Assembly: GCA_028023455.1 (NCBI GenBank)
Contig: JAQFVV010012418.1
Location: 8,739,244 to 8,803,243 of the forward strand
DNA: 64,000 nt
Direction of reading: 5' to 3'
Source of the DNA: Epiperipatus broadwayi
Taxonomy: Eukaryota > Onychophora > Udeonychophora > Euonychophora > Peripatidae
The notes under the pieces are model-generated. The model was given only the letters and a program-made list of their open reading frames with translations, had not been told where the DNA came from and did not search any database. Numbering within the stretch: the first letter of the stretch is position 1; each line of letters begins with the position of its first letter. Both the position numbers and the translations under genes were made by a program. Shown piece by piece: positions 12,690 to 23,040 of this stretch.

Positions 12690-13180
12690 TAATTATTATT
12701 ATTATTCAATTCAATAGCCATTTATTATGTGCATTTCAACATTTACACTTTAACCGAAATACACAATAAAGAAAAGAAAAAAAATACAATAATAATTAAA
12801 AAAAAACAACTGTAATCAAATACAAACTACATACATAAGATTATATATACATTTGTTGTTTTCTAACATTCATAACAAATTGATCACAAAAAATATCAAT
12901 ATTATTAAAAGTTAGATTATATACTATTTGCAATCTATTAATAACTGACTTACTAAAGAAAGTATTTTTACATATACTAACCTTGAAAGTTTGCATTTCT
13001 CTTAATAAACGACTAAGTACTTTCAATTCAATTTTTGATATTGAAGCAGTCGGATCTGAGTTCGACTCTAGCTTCATGACATCTAGCCATAAGCCCACTT
13101 CAAACCCTAGTACTAACCTTGAATTTCCGGTGCAATGGGGCTTTATATGTTCAATCCACGCTAATTTTCATAAAGAATAA
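12690..13180 (-). mobile_element. jockey-like LINE, short 3' fragment
   Basis: An (ATT/ATC)n microsatellite at 12676-12704 looks like the simple-repeat tail of a minus-strand insertion. The frame at 12841-13098 reads SNSDPTASISKIELKVLSRLL, resembling LNSNPTQQLRLVEIDSTVL at the C-terminus of the 15.4 kb element. Short 'attcaattcaat' blocks near the 3' ends of this fragment and its neighbour support kinship. It is heavily truncated. Assignment rests on this short similarity. Confidence 0.5.
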
Positions 13181-13407
13181 CTTATTTCAAATGCGTATTA
13201 AAATTAACTAGTTTCAGTTTAAAATTAATCAATGCTATTAATAAATTCATGATAGAATTATTCATGAATTTATATATTATAACTGCGTGGATTGTGCGTA
13301 TATATTTGTAAATATTTAAATATATATAATTGTTTAAAAGTTTCATTGCATCGGGAATGTTTGATTTTATTTTTAAATAATTTGTTAAAGTTTTATTGAT
13401 TAAAAGC

Positions 13408-13587
13408 TACATTCTTTCGATAAGCTTTCAGATTTTCCCTTTCCAAAAACAACAGTTAAAGTTTTATTAATTAGAAAAAAAGATAAGGCTTTCCTAATTA
13501 AAATCATTTTCTGATTTCAAGAATTCATTTTCTAATTAGAAAATGAATTCAAGTTAATGAGTTTGAAAGCCTTATCGAAGGAATGTA
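13408..13587. repeat. 180-bp foldback with a perfect 30-bp palindrome
   Basis: The ends are inverted repeats: 'tacattctttcgataagct' at 13408 and its near-complement 'ccttatcgaaggaatgta' ending at 13587. Inside, 13521-13550 is a perfect palindrome built on GAATTCATTTTCTAA and its complement. This fits a small MITE or a hairpin-forming element. No coding capacity. Confidence 0.75.
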
Positions 13588-15319
13588 TCTAAAAACAACC
13601 AGTAAATCTAAAAACATTGATAATGAAAGAAGCGCTAGCCTGAAGGCATCAGAGGACAGTATATATAGCTCTGAAAAGTTTGGAAAAAAAAAGCCATTTT
13701 TGTTGTAGAGAAGTGCAGTAAACTCTGTGCGTTTTAAATAGTGTTTCGATCATGGTAAGGGGTTAAATGTCAGGAATCTGGCTATCGGTTCCTGAAGTCC
13801 CCTGAAAATCTTCAATGGAGCTGCTGAATCTTTTCCGGACCAATCATGCTGCTAAAATTATGAAAAGCCACTAAAATGCTGTTCCAGTAATAGACTAAAT
13901 GCATGCCTACGTTTTTACCAACCCGGACGTGTAAACTAAGAACCAGCCCCGGAAGAAATGGGTAATATGTTTCCATAATGAACCTTAAACTTTCTGGCCA
14001 GTTTTGAACTTTACTTTACACTCCCTTTTAGAGCTCTTTTATTCTTTAATGTAACAATCTTTATAAAACCTTTTATTCATGCTACTGTAAATTTATATCG
14101 TAGTTCTCTCAACCTCTAGTCTTTAAACTTTCTCTTTTCTTACTTGGCGGTTCATTTATTATATTATATTATATATATATGTGTGTAATTTATTAATGTT
14201 ATTTTAATTATATGCCAATAGTCTTTCGACTCGATGAACTCCTTTGTTCTATTTGCCTTACGTAGAAAATATAATATTAAATCTGATAATAATTCTTACC
14301 CATTAGAACTAGATTTATACAGTTCTATCAATCATCGAAAGAAATTATTAAATGTGTGTTATTTTTATAATTGGCTAATAATAAATTATTAGCTCCTTTT
14401 CTAATCTACGCCACCGCTATTTTCTCGTTTCACTAATATTTGTTTATTCATATATAATCTTAAAATGTTTTTATTGCAAAAGGGCCGATAAAGGAATCAA
14501 ATATATTCTAATTCAAATTTCTGTTACTCGCTATTAAGATTCAGGAAGGGCACGATGATTGGGGCATAATTAATATGATTTACAAATACTTTAAAATAGT
14601 TTTCCTTAAAAGCTCGTTTGACTTTAATTAATTGATCAAGTCATCATGTAGAGCATTCTATATGGGTTTTAGTATTCAAACGATGACTATCAAGTCATCA
14701 TCTTCGAACGTTGCTGACGTAGGGCAATCTTCCATTCCATTAGGCTGGTCGGTGATAATTTCTGTTATTTTAAATTATCGAGGAAGAAAGCACTTCCTCT
14801 CCTGTTCATATTAGTCAGAGGGCATATGACTTGTCAGATGCAAGCCGCCATAGGACTTCGATTATCGACTAGCCATCGTCTTTCCATTTCACTTTATAGC
14901 TCGTAATTCATCAGCACCGTTGCCTCTCTGTTCCAGTAAAGCCCGCTCTGATGCTCATAATTCATGATGAAGTGATTTCAATTAAAGTCAAACAAATTCT
15001 CCGTTATCTCAAAGTAAATAATTTTTCCAATAAAGATTAAAGTTATGCCCTAAAATACGTATCTTGCTCTTCATGAATGAATTTGCGAATGTGAAAATAA
15101 ATCTCACATTCTGTCGTAATAAAATTAGAGTAATAATTTCCTTTACTAATGAATACCTTTATCTGCCTTTATTTTCTTGTTGGGGGCATAGACATAGAAT
15201 TCCAATATTGTGTAATACTTGTTGGCATATGATAAGGACCGCCACTCTGATTATAATTATAAACTATGTTAAAGGCTAGAGCTGATTAATATAATCATTA
15301 TTTAAAATTCAAACAGAAC
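13588..15319. other. mixed-composition stretch, no gene seen
   Basis: 13620-14000 and 14530-15250 are less A/T-rich than the flanks and have short open frames on the + strand (14632-14814, 15064-15279). None shows a recognisable domain or convincing splice sites. They may be remnants of an unidentified element or low-density regulatory DNA. I cannot assign a function. Confidence 0.4.
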
Positions 15320-15442
15320 AAATTATTATTATTAAATATTTTCTAAACACACTTGGTTTCTTGTGTTGGCAACCCGAACATATACATATGATTCGATTTA
15401 AATTTATTTTTATTCAGTTTATTATCAGATATTAGTGTCAGT

Positions 15443-16084
15443 TCAGGGGCCTCTGATCCTCACCAACCGTTGAGCTAGTTTCTTGGTACATAGCACTGTG
15501 CTGTCGATTTCTACTAATCTGAGCTGTTGAGTTGGGTTTGAATTCAGTTTGAACCGCCTAAATTTGGATCCGACTTGCAGTTCTTTTGGTGGGTTTTTCG
15601 ACTGGTACAATATACAGTTACTGACATCAATTTCTCCATCAATCAACTTTTTCAACAATATCATATCTTTCAATATTCTCCTTTCTTTCAATACTGTTTT
15701 AACAATTTGACATTCTCCCATTATTAATTTATTAAATTTTTTTTCAACATTATATATTCTAGACTGAATATTAATCAGATTGAAGTTCCATATACAAGAA
15801 TTATATTCCAAAAGTGTAACAACAAGAGAAAAAAAATAACCTGTATTTTATGGGAATATATAAATCTCTCCCATATCTCAAAATACAGCCCATCTTTCTG
15901 TATACTTTATTAATAATATATTTAATATGTGCATTAAAAGTAAAATACTACAAAATATAATTCCTAAATCAGATACAATCTCTTTATATTTAATAACACC
16001 ATTCTCAATTTTATATTGATAAACAGATTTTTCCGTTTTATTAGTATAGGAAACAATGCATGCTTTATTAATATTAATCTCCAT
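15443..16084 (-). pseudogene. jockey-like ORF2, C-terminal thumb region
   Basis: Two broken minus-strand frames follow the RT palm. The first (15878-16084) carries MEININKACIVSY and an SDLGIIF motif typical of the segment after the palm. The second (15443-15811) starts MEYNSCIWNFNLI, the 'EY.S.IWNP'-like motif of jockey ORF2, and ends in LAQRLVRIRGP before the stop. A frameshift or deletion around 15815-15880 separates them. The same C-terminus recurs in the fragment at 9240-9482. No zinc knuckle is visible in this tail. Confidence 0.7.
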
Positions 16085-16147
16085 ATTGTTATACCTACAC
16101 CATATAATAAAACTATCTATATCCTTTTGAACCTCAATATGATCACT

Positions 16148-17552
16148 CTAAGTAATAATTCTTTTAAATAATTTACAATCATCAGCATAAGTAAGTATCA
16201 TACTATTTTTTATGCTATGAGCAAGATCATACATATAAACATTAAAAAGTAATGGTGCTAATATTCCACCCTGAGGAACACCTATCATATTATCAAAAAA
16301 AAGAGAATTGGTTCTATCCATATGCACATAAGATTTACGACCCCTCAAATAATTAGAAAACCACTCAACTAAATGAGGACTAACACCCAACACTTTTAAG
16401 TTTATACATAAGTCTAATATATGAAACTTTGTCAAATGCCTGAGTCATATCAAAATATACATCTAATTGCTTCTGATCAGATAAGGCATGAGCAATATGA
16501 TCCGATATCACCATTAAATTAGTTTCAACAGATCTACCAGGTAAAAAACCATTCTGATAACTAGGTAATACCTTAATCATATCTGCAATAATATTACTAT
16601 AAAGACACCTTTCATAAATCCTAGCAAAAGGTGACAGAATTGAAATAGGTCTATAATTACCAGGATCAGATCTGTCCCCTTTCTTATAAATTGGTATAAT
16701 CTTAGCTATCTTAAATATATCAGGAATAATAGTTTTCTCAATCGATAAATTAGTGATATAATGCAATGGTGCTACCAAACATTCAGCACAACCCTTGATA
16801 ATAAAATTAGGAATATTATCATATCCCATAGAAGATTTCGATTTAAGTTTAGAAATTGCACTAAATACTTCAGGAATTGCAATTTTATTAACATCTATAT
16901 TCCAAAAACTCTCTTTATTAAATTTAATATCAACCATATTATCATTATCTGAAGTATCTAAATACATATTTGTAAAATGATTGACTAGATCATCCATAGA
17001 AGGCCTAATTACATTATACCTACAACTCTTACTTCCAACAATATTAAGATCTTTTATATAATTCCAAAACATTTGTGGATTATTCTTAAAATTTTCTTCA
17101 ACTCTATTTAAATTATTATAATCTCTTTTCATAAGAGTCTTAGTATAAGCACGCAAACCACTAAATTTCGTATACAGTTTTTTATCATTAGTTAATTTAT
17201 ATAACTTATGATATTTATACTTTCTATTCAAACCCTTACACAATTCCTTAGAAAACCATTTAGGATATTTATTATTAGTATTCAAATAATGCCTAACAGG
17301 AATATATTGATCTAGACAATTTTGAACTATACCAACAAAATTATTTGCAGTTATATTTGGATCATTTTCCATCAAAATTACATTCCAATCAATATCACCA
17401 AAAGATTTATAAAGGCCATAATAGTCACCATGTTTGTAATCTCTCTTACTATTTACTATAGGCTTTATATGTTCATGAGAACCATTTATTACAAATTCTA
17501 AAGGTGGATGATAAGGATCAGAGGGCAAAAGAGCTTGATAGCCTCTTTGCAC
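16148..17552 (-). pseudogene. jockey-like ORF2, reverse transcriptase domain
   Basis: RNA-dependent DNA polymerase of the LINE. The frame 16380-17552 (390 codons) covers the linker and RT fingers, with IIPIYKKGDRSDPGNYRPIS and the first catalytic Asp in YFDMTQAFDKV. It ends by frameshift near 16400-16435. The frame 16148-16435 continues with GVPQGGILAPLLFNVYMYDL and YADDCKLF, the catalytic palm motif. The start of the 390-codon frame overlaps the endonuclease frame near 17500-17550, another frameshift. All key RT motifs are present, so only frameshifts disable it. Family assignment is strong at the RT level. The clade (jockey versus CR1) is less certain. Confidence 0.85.
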
Positions 17553-18070
17553 TTCAAATCATCCTTAGTGCTAAACAATAAATCCAACATACCACCCCTA
17601 AAATTAATAATACTATTAAGTTGAATTAATCTAACCAACTCAACAAAAAATTTTAATCTATAAAGTTTACTATTATCAACAGTCTTATTACTATGTATTG
17701 AATAATCTTCATTAAAATCCCCAACTATAATAATATATTTATATTTCACCATTGACAAAGTAGGTCGAAGATATATAGTACCTAACAATATTTTATTTTT
17801 TAAACTAACTTCAATCCAACAAGATTCAATATTATTATCATTAGTAATTATCTGTCTATGCTTTATGTCTTTTTTAATAGAAATCAAAGTACCGCTTACT
17901 CTTGTTTCATTATTATAATACCTATCATCAAATATACTAATATTATCAATTTCTTCTTTTAACCAAGTCTCTGTTAAAAAGATAACATCATATTCATTTA
18001 ATAATAATTCACATTTAAAATCAATTATCTTAGTTCTAAGACCACGAACATTTTGATAATAACAATTCAT
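17498..18070 (-). pseudogene. jockey-like ORF2, endonuclease domain
   Basis: An apurinic/apyrimidinic-type endonuclease that nicks target DNA to prime reverse transcription. The frame opens with MNCYYQNVRGLRTK. It then has FLTETWL (metal-binding Glu) and IIVGDFNED (GDFN motif), and towards the end MLDLLFST. The final His-containing motif is read only after a frameshift, in the next frame, as PSDPYHPPLEF. It is about 190 residues. An in-frame deletion may have shortened the centre, since the segment between TIYLRPT and IIVGDFN is brief. The ATG is a natural ORF2 start, lying just beyond the ORF1 stop. Confidence 0.8.
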
Positions 18071-18076
18071 GAATTG

Positions 18077-19116
18077 CTATTTATTACACAGATTATTTTG
18101 CAAATTTATATCTTGCACTATAGTGTTAATTTCATCAACATTATCAGTCAATATAATATCTTCTGACTTTTCTTCAATAATCTTATTAATATTTAATATA
18201 GTATTATCCTGTGTACTATCAACATTAAAATTTCTTAAATATTTTAAATCTCCATAGAAGGGCAATATGACCGATGACAAAGGCAAAATGTTACAGACCA
18301 AAACTTTATCAGATTCAGATTCTTCTATAGATAAATAAAATGAAGAATATTTTTTAGACTTTGTATTCAGTTTATAACACACACTATTTATATCTAAAAC
18401 ATTTTTCAAATGGGCAATCACATCTTCAGCAGAGGTATCATTATCCATTCTAGTTAGAAAAAAAAATTTAAATTTCTTTCTTGTCTTAACATCTTTTAAA
18501 ACACGATTAACCTGATTTCCTATAATAGGAGAAGTACTTGCATTTATGCATATTTTTTCCATAAAATACAGTTTTAAAACTATCCTTTTCTTTATCTGCA
18601 CAATCTTTCACATAAAAGACATATGATTTTTTAGATGTGTTATTTTGATTAAAAATCCCAGAGGATTCATGTGACATTACATTTGTTTTCATATCTGACT
18701 GACCAACCTTCACTTTAATTGCTTTATTTTGCTGTTCATTAAATTTAAAACTTGATCTATCAGTGATACTAAAAACTGCTTCCTTTTGTAATTTATCAAT
18801 TCCTTCACTTTTATTTATAGTAGAGAGTGGAGGGAAATTTAAATCAGAAACGATAAGTTCAGGAGCTTGCTTTTCTTTTTGCTTTAAAACAAATTGACTT
18901 TCTTTTTTATTAAAAACAATAGAATTTCCGTCTGTGCTTCCATAATCATTATTTTTATTTATTTCCAAATTATTAACAGATACATTTAATAACATTTTTT
19001 ATCGTAATATTTTCCTCTTTCAATAATTTAATTTCACTTGATAAATCTGTAACAATATTTAAAATTCTATTCTATAAAAAAGTCGATTTTTTACAAGATA
19101 AACAATTAGTATCCAT
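18077..19116 (-). pseudogene. jockey-like ORF1 (gag-like)
   Basis: Probable nucleic-acid chaperone ORF of the LINE, read in three pieces. An N-terminal start at 19116 gives MDTNCLSCKKS, with a Cys-x2-Cys pair, then an early stop and a coiled-coil-like stretch. A 162-codon frame spans 18507-18995. A 174-codon frame spans 18077-18601 and contains FFLTRMDNDTSAEDVIAHLK and YSSFYLSI, which resemble the conserved gag core of jockey-like elements. Frameshifts lie near 19000 and 18550. No CCHC zinc knuckles are seen. It ends 7 bp before the ORF2 start. The role is inferred from position and the short motif match. Confidence 0.6.
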
Positions 19117-19311
19117 TTTAGTTAGATTTTTTTCTTTTTTATCAAAACCATGATTAGAAATAGCATAATAATAATGATGATAATGATAATAATAATAAAA
19201 TAAAAAAAAAAGCAGGGACCATCCATGTATTGAATGGAATGAGTGCTTTCATAGAAAAATTCACTAAAATTTTCAAAAGCTTTAATTAAAATTCAATTTT
19301 AAAAATTCACT

Positions 19312-19738
19312 TTCAATTTTTTTACCAACAGTTGAATTTTTTTTTATATACACAAAGAATGAATTTGACTAACGCATTCTCATTGATTATAAGAAGTTCA
19401 AACAATGCTAAAATCTAATTTACAGTTAAAACTTTTAAGAATGTTAAAAGGATTTGGAAGATAAAAATATATTGATAATGTATTATCTATATTTAAACTA
19501 ATCACAGTCTGATTAGAATGAGAAATTCAAATTCATTATTTTTTTTGTATGGAATTACTGTTGACTTTCAATTTTTTTTAGCAATAGCTAAATTGTTTTT
19601 ATATACACAAAGAATGAATTTGACTAATGCTTTTTCGTTGATTATAAGAAGTTCAAACAATGCTAAGATCTAATTTACAGTTAAAACTTTTAAGAATGTT
19701 AAAAGTTATTTGGAAGATAAAAATATATTGATAATATA
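19312..19738. repeat. imperfect tandem duplication, unit about 254 bp
   Basis: The blocks 'tatacacaaagaatgaatt', 'gattataagaagttcaaac' and 'taatttacagttaaaactt' occur in both 19312-19485 and 19566-19738, in the same order and nearly identical. The 80 bp between them is not repeated to the right. It lies just upstream of the 5' end of the LINE at 15.3-19.1 kb. No coding capacity. Confidence 0.75.
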
Positions 19739-19999
19739 TTCTCTGATTTACAAATAAGAGAGGTTTCAGATTTTTTTAGATGTTTGTAATATATACATAT
19801 ATAATGTATATATTAGGCTCTATTACATAAAAGTTGTTGTGGCAAGTGAAATAAAAACATTATAAAAAAAGAAGTGTGCTTAACATTCCTAAAAAAGTCA
19901 ACCTTCATCACTGATATAAAGAGTTGTAGTGATTATAGATATACTTAGTTTAAATAATATGTAATAGAACTAGATTATAAGATAATTTTAAAAATAAAA

Positions 20000-20640
20000 A
20001 ACCATTTTTTTACTTTTAAAAAATTAAAGTAAAAGTCGGTAAGTTAAAAGATTACAATATTTATAGTTTTTAGATATTAAAAAAAAGATAAATATAAAAT
20101 ATTAATAAATGAATTACGGTTGACTGAGAATTATATGAAAATAAAATTAATAAGTATTTTATTGAAGTGAAGCTAATAAAACTAAAGTTTATAATGAATA
20201 GAAGTATTTATGAGATTATTAAAATAAATAATATATTTAAATTAATAGTTGTTCATGAATATGTATATATGCAGTCAGGAATACACATGTATAATTTATA
20301 TTGTATATTTTATTTTATATTGGCTGGATTATTTTATTTGGATTTGATTATATTTATTTCAGTTTTATTATGTTTTGTTATATTTTATGTTGTTGTTTTT
20401 TTTACTATTTTATTGTTTACTTTTTTTTTTGGTATTATTTATATTGATATGTATTTTATTTTATTTTGTTTATTATATCATAGCTCTGAAGAAGATTGCA
20501 GGACAGTCGAAATGTAAGACTGTATGCATATATGTACATTAAAAAGTTTTTGCTAAAAAGTGTTCAAAGTAGAGTTAATAAATTGCATTTATGGTTTAGT
20601 ATCTTGATTAAAAAATATTATACTAAAAAAAATAGATATT
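20000..20640 (+). repeat. dispersed repeat family R1, longest copy
   Basis: It joins in one piece the two parts seen separately at 9483-9805 (minus) and 5940-6285 (minus), which defines R1 as one element of at least 640 bp. A T-rich frame at 20167-20517 encodes a very hydrophobic peptide ending SSEEDCRTVEM, matching KEDYRTVK in the 6 kb copy. Near 20486-20512 is CTGAAGA ... CGAAA around a short stem (see findings). It could be the 3' part of a retroelement, but there is no reverse transcriptase beside it. Confidence 0.7.
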
Positions 20641-21223
20641 GCTTCTTCAGATTGCATTAAACATAGACTAAAAGACAATTATGTGAACTTAATAGGTTTT
20701 CAATATTTATCATAAATTCTTTGAAGCTATTTTGATGATGCATCTAACTAAATATTATTTTATACATGTTGTTGAATTATAAAAAATAAAAAAAAATCAT
20801 AAAACACACCAATTTTTTCAAATATAATTTTGTATTAAATATATATCATAATTCATTTTTAATAACTAATTATTGTTTGTATATATGTAGTTAAAATATA
20901 TTCCATTCTGAAATAACAAATAGTATATTTTTAAATTAAATCTGAATGTAGAATTATTTGCGAAATATTCACAAGAGGAACATTTGACTTAAAAATTTGT
21001 TTCCTTAGTTTAATATTAATATTAATTTTATCTTTGTAAAGTTTGCTTTAGAGATTTTAATTGCTAGCACCATGTTATAATGGAAAGATAACTTTTGAAA
21101 AAAAAATTTTAAATGAAAATTATTTGTTTGCATGTGTGAGTGTGTGCTTATTTAATTTTGTTTTTTAGTAATTTAAATCTATATATAATGAGATTTTTTT
21201 TAAAAAAATTTGTTTTATTCTAG
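20641..21223. other. AT-rich stretch, no gene seen
   Basis: A/T-rich sequence upstream of the exon at 21224. It probably includes intron, given the acceptor at its end. No other feature is supported. Confidence 0.5.
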
Positions 21224-21607
21224 GTTGTTACACCAGATTTAAATTTGTTATGTCCTTCAAGTAAAAAAGGTGATTCAAGCATATTACAGAATCTTTCAGA
21301 AGTTTCATCATCTGTTCTAAGTCATTCAGCAAGTGTCTCGTGTCAAATAAGCAATCAAGCTTCAGATTCTAAAATTAAAATTCAACCTCAACCTGATATT
21401 TCTTCTAATGTTTCTCCCCAAAATAAAAGTTTTCCAATATTCAGATTTTCAAATGATTCTCTACCAATTTTTAAACCCTTATATAATTCTTCCTCCATTA
21501 ATCCCTCCGTTAGGACTTTATTTAGTTTAGAAACTCCAGTTACAGATACTTTATCAAATGATACTGTACCACAACAAATTCCTAATGGAAATATGATTAT
21601 AATGATG
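21224..21607 (+). CDS. probable internal exon, Ser/Pro/Asn-rich protein of unknown function
   Basis: The acceptor 'tttgttttattctag' precedes codon-phase-0 sequence starting GTT GTT ACA CCA. 128 codons stay open to ATG ATG followed by the donor 'gtatgt'. The peptide begins VVTPDLNLLCPSSKKG and is rich in Ser, Pro, Asn and Gln, with the repeated motif FPIFRFSND / LPIFKPLYN. It looks like a disordered linker. No conserved domain is recognised. Codon use is far less T-biased than the surroundings, which supports a real exon. It is likely part of the same gene as the exons at 25668, 26318 and 37922. However, it ends in phase 0 while the 25668 exon needs phase 1, so an exon is missed or the donor 4 bp downstream (21612) is used. 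No upstream exon was found. Confidence 0.65.
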
Positions 21608-21671
21608 GTATGTATATATATATATTTTAATAATTTTTTAGATAATTTTTTTTGTGGGGGGTATAAATTTT

Positions 21672-22600
21672 GTTTATAAGAGATCAAATATTTGCAAAAA
21701 TATTATTATTAAGTTCTGTCAAACCAACATTGACTCCTGATGATCATATGAATGGTATTTTTCCATTACTATCTATTACATGTTCGCTTTTCAGACTTTT
21801 CAATGGCACATTTATTATTGTTATAATAAGATCTATGCATACATTTTATTTTTAGAGATCAACTGTTTCAAAAACTTTATTATTAGATTCTGTCAAGCCA
21901 ATGTTAATTCATGATAATGTGAATGACATTTCTCAATAAAACATCTGTTTTGTTTTTTTTAGGCTTTTCAATGGCATTTTTATTACTGTAAAGTTGGATA
22001 TATGCATTTTTTTTTTTTTTAATAAGTCTAACTTTCTAAAAATATTAGGTTCTGTCAATCCATTATTGACTTCTGATGATGATATGAATGGCATTTTTCC
22101 ATTTTTAACTTTTACCAATTTTGTTTTTCAGACTTTTTATTAATGCTTTGATTATTACAATAATAGACAAACTTGTTTATAAAATATCAGACATTTGCAA
22201 AAATATTATCAGTAGATTGTCTAAAGAACATGATTTCTGATGATTATATGATTGGCATTTCTCCATCATGACTTATTTGTTTTGTTTTTCAAGCTTTTCA
22301 ATGATACATTTATTATTGTGGAAATGGATTTATGTGTGAAAATATCAAATATTTACAAACTTATTATTATTAGGTTCTGTCAAGCCCAACATTGATCCCT
22401 GATAATCGTATGAAAGGCTTTCACCTCTTTTCTTGTTTTTCAAGTTTTTTATTGGCATATTTATTATTATGACAATGGATGTATGCAGAAATTTTAATTA
22501 TAAGAAATCAAATGTTTGCATAAATATTATTATTAGGTTTTGTTGTTAACCCAGCATACAAATAACATTTTTCCATTATAGCATATTGTCTATTTATTTT
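21672..22600. repeat. intronic tandem array, about six units of about 163 bp
   Basis: Units share the order 'atttgcaaaaatattatta', 'ggttctgtcaa(a/g)cc', 'tgatgat.atatgaatggca', a T-rich run, and 'cttttcaatgg.attta'. The 'tctgtcaa' landmark or its relic recurs near 21715, 21885, 22052, 22215, 22375 and 22538. Units are diverged, with small indels. The array starts within about 70 bp of the exon end at 21607, so it sits in the intron. No protein reading is conserved across units. Confidence 0.75.
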
Positions 22601-22839
22601 TCGGGCTATTCATTACTGTAATAATAATGAATAGTAATAAAATAAAAACTAACAAAGACAAAAGCTATAGAAAGTATTATTGTAAAAACTGTTTAATTTT
22701 AACTGAATCATTTGGGGGATGGGTGTTTAAGTATTGAATGAATGAAGATAAAAGTAATATTAAAATGAAAAGTAAACTTATGGATTAGATAGTAGACTGT
22801 AAATTGACAAGTTAAACACATGTGCACAAAAAAATATTG

Positions 22840-23040
22840 CAATAATAATAATTTGGACATATTGTGAGAAGTGATAAAAGACAAGCAAATATTATATTAA
22901 AATGGATAAATGAGATTATTACATCCAAAGAATACTTTCAAAACATAATTGTTAAAGAGAGAGAAGAACTTATAAAAACATAGGGAAATTTTCACTAGCA
23001 ATGGATTGATAAAAGCTGCAAATGAAGATGTTTAATTTTT
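22840..23040 (+). mobile_element. RTE-like LINE, 3' end relic
   Basis: The + strand reads FGHIVRSDKRQANIILKW and, after breaks, QWIDKSC. These match WAGHIARRDDNRWTIEILNW and the 'SGLIM' end of the element at 48.2-51.1 kb. Only the C-terminal tail of the ORF is recognisable. It is 5'-truncated and strongly mutated. It lies within an intron of the unknown gene, in the same orientation. Confidence 0.55.

Larger units (their letters stand above)
15320..19150 (-). mobile_element. near full-length jockey-like non-LTR retrotransposon
   Basis: A minus-strand element of about 3.8 kb. Order 5' to 3' is gag-like ORF1 (about 19116-18077), apurinic endonuclease (18070-17498), reverse transcriptase (17552-16148), C-terminal segment (16084-15443), then a 3' UTR ending in an AAT-rich tail near 15325-15340. 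It moves by target-primed reverse transcription. Coding frames are long but broken by a few frameshifts and stops, so this copy is inactive yet fairly young. The 5' boundary is judged from the first ORF1 ATG and an (AAT)n run at 19165-19200. No target-site duplication could be confirmed by eye. Confidence 0.85.

Noticed and set aside
21672-22600. CRISPR-like array
   Set aside because: Units are diverged throughout, about 163 bp long and intronic in a eukaryote. They do not alternate identical repeats with unique spacers.
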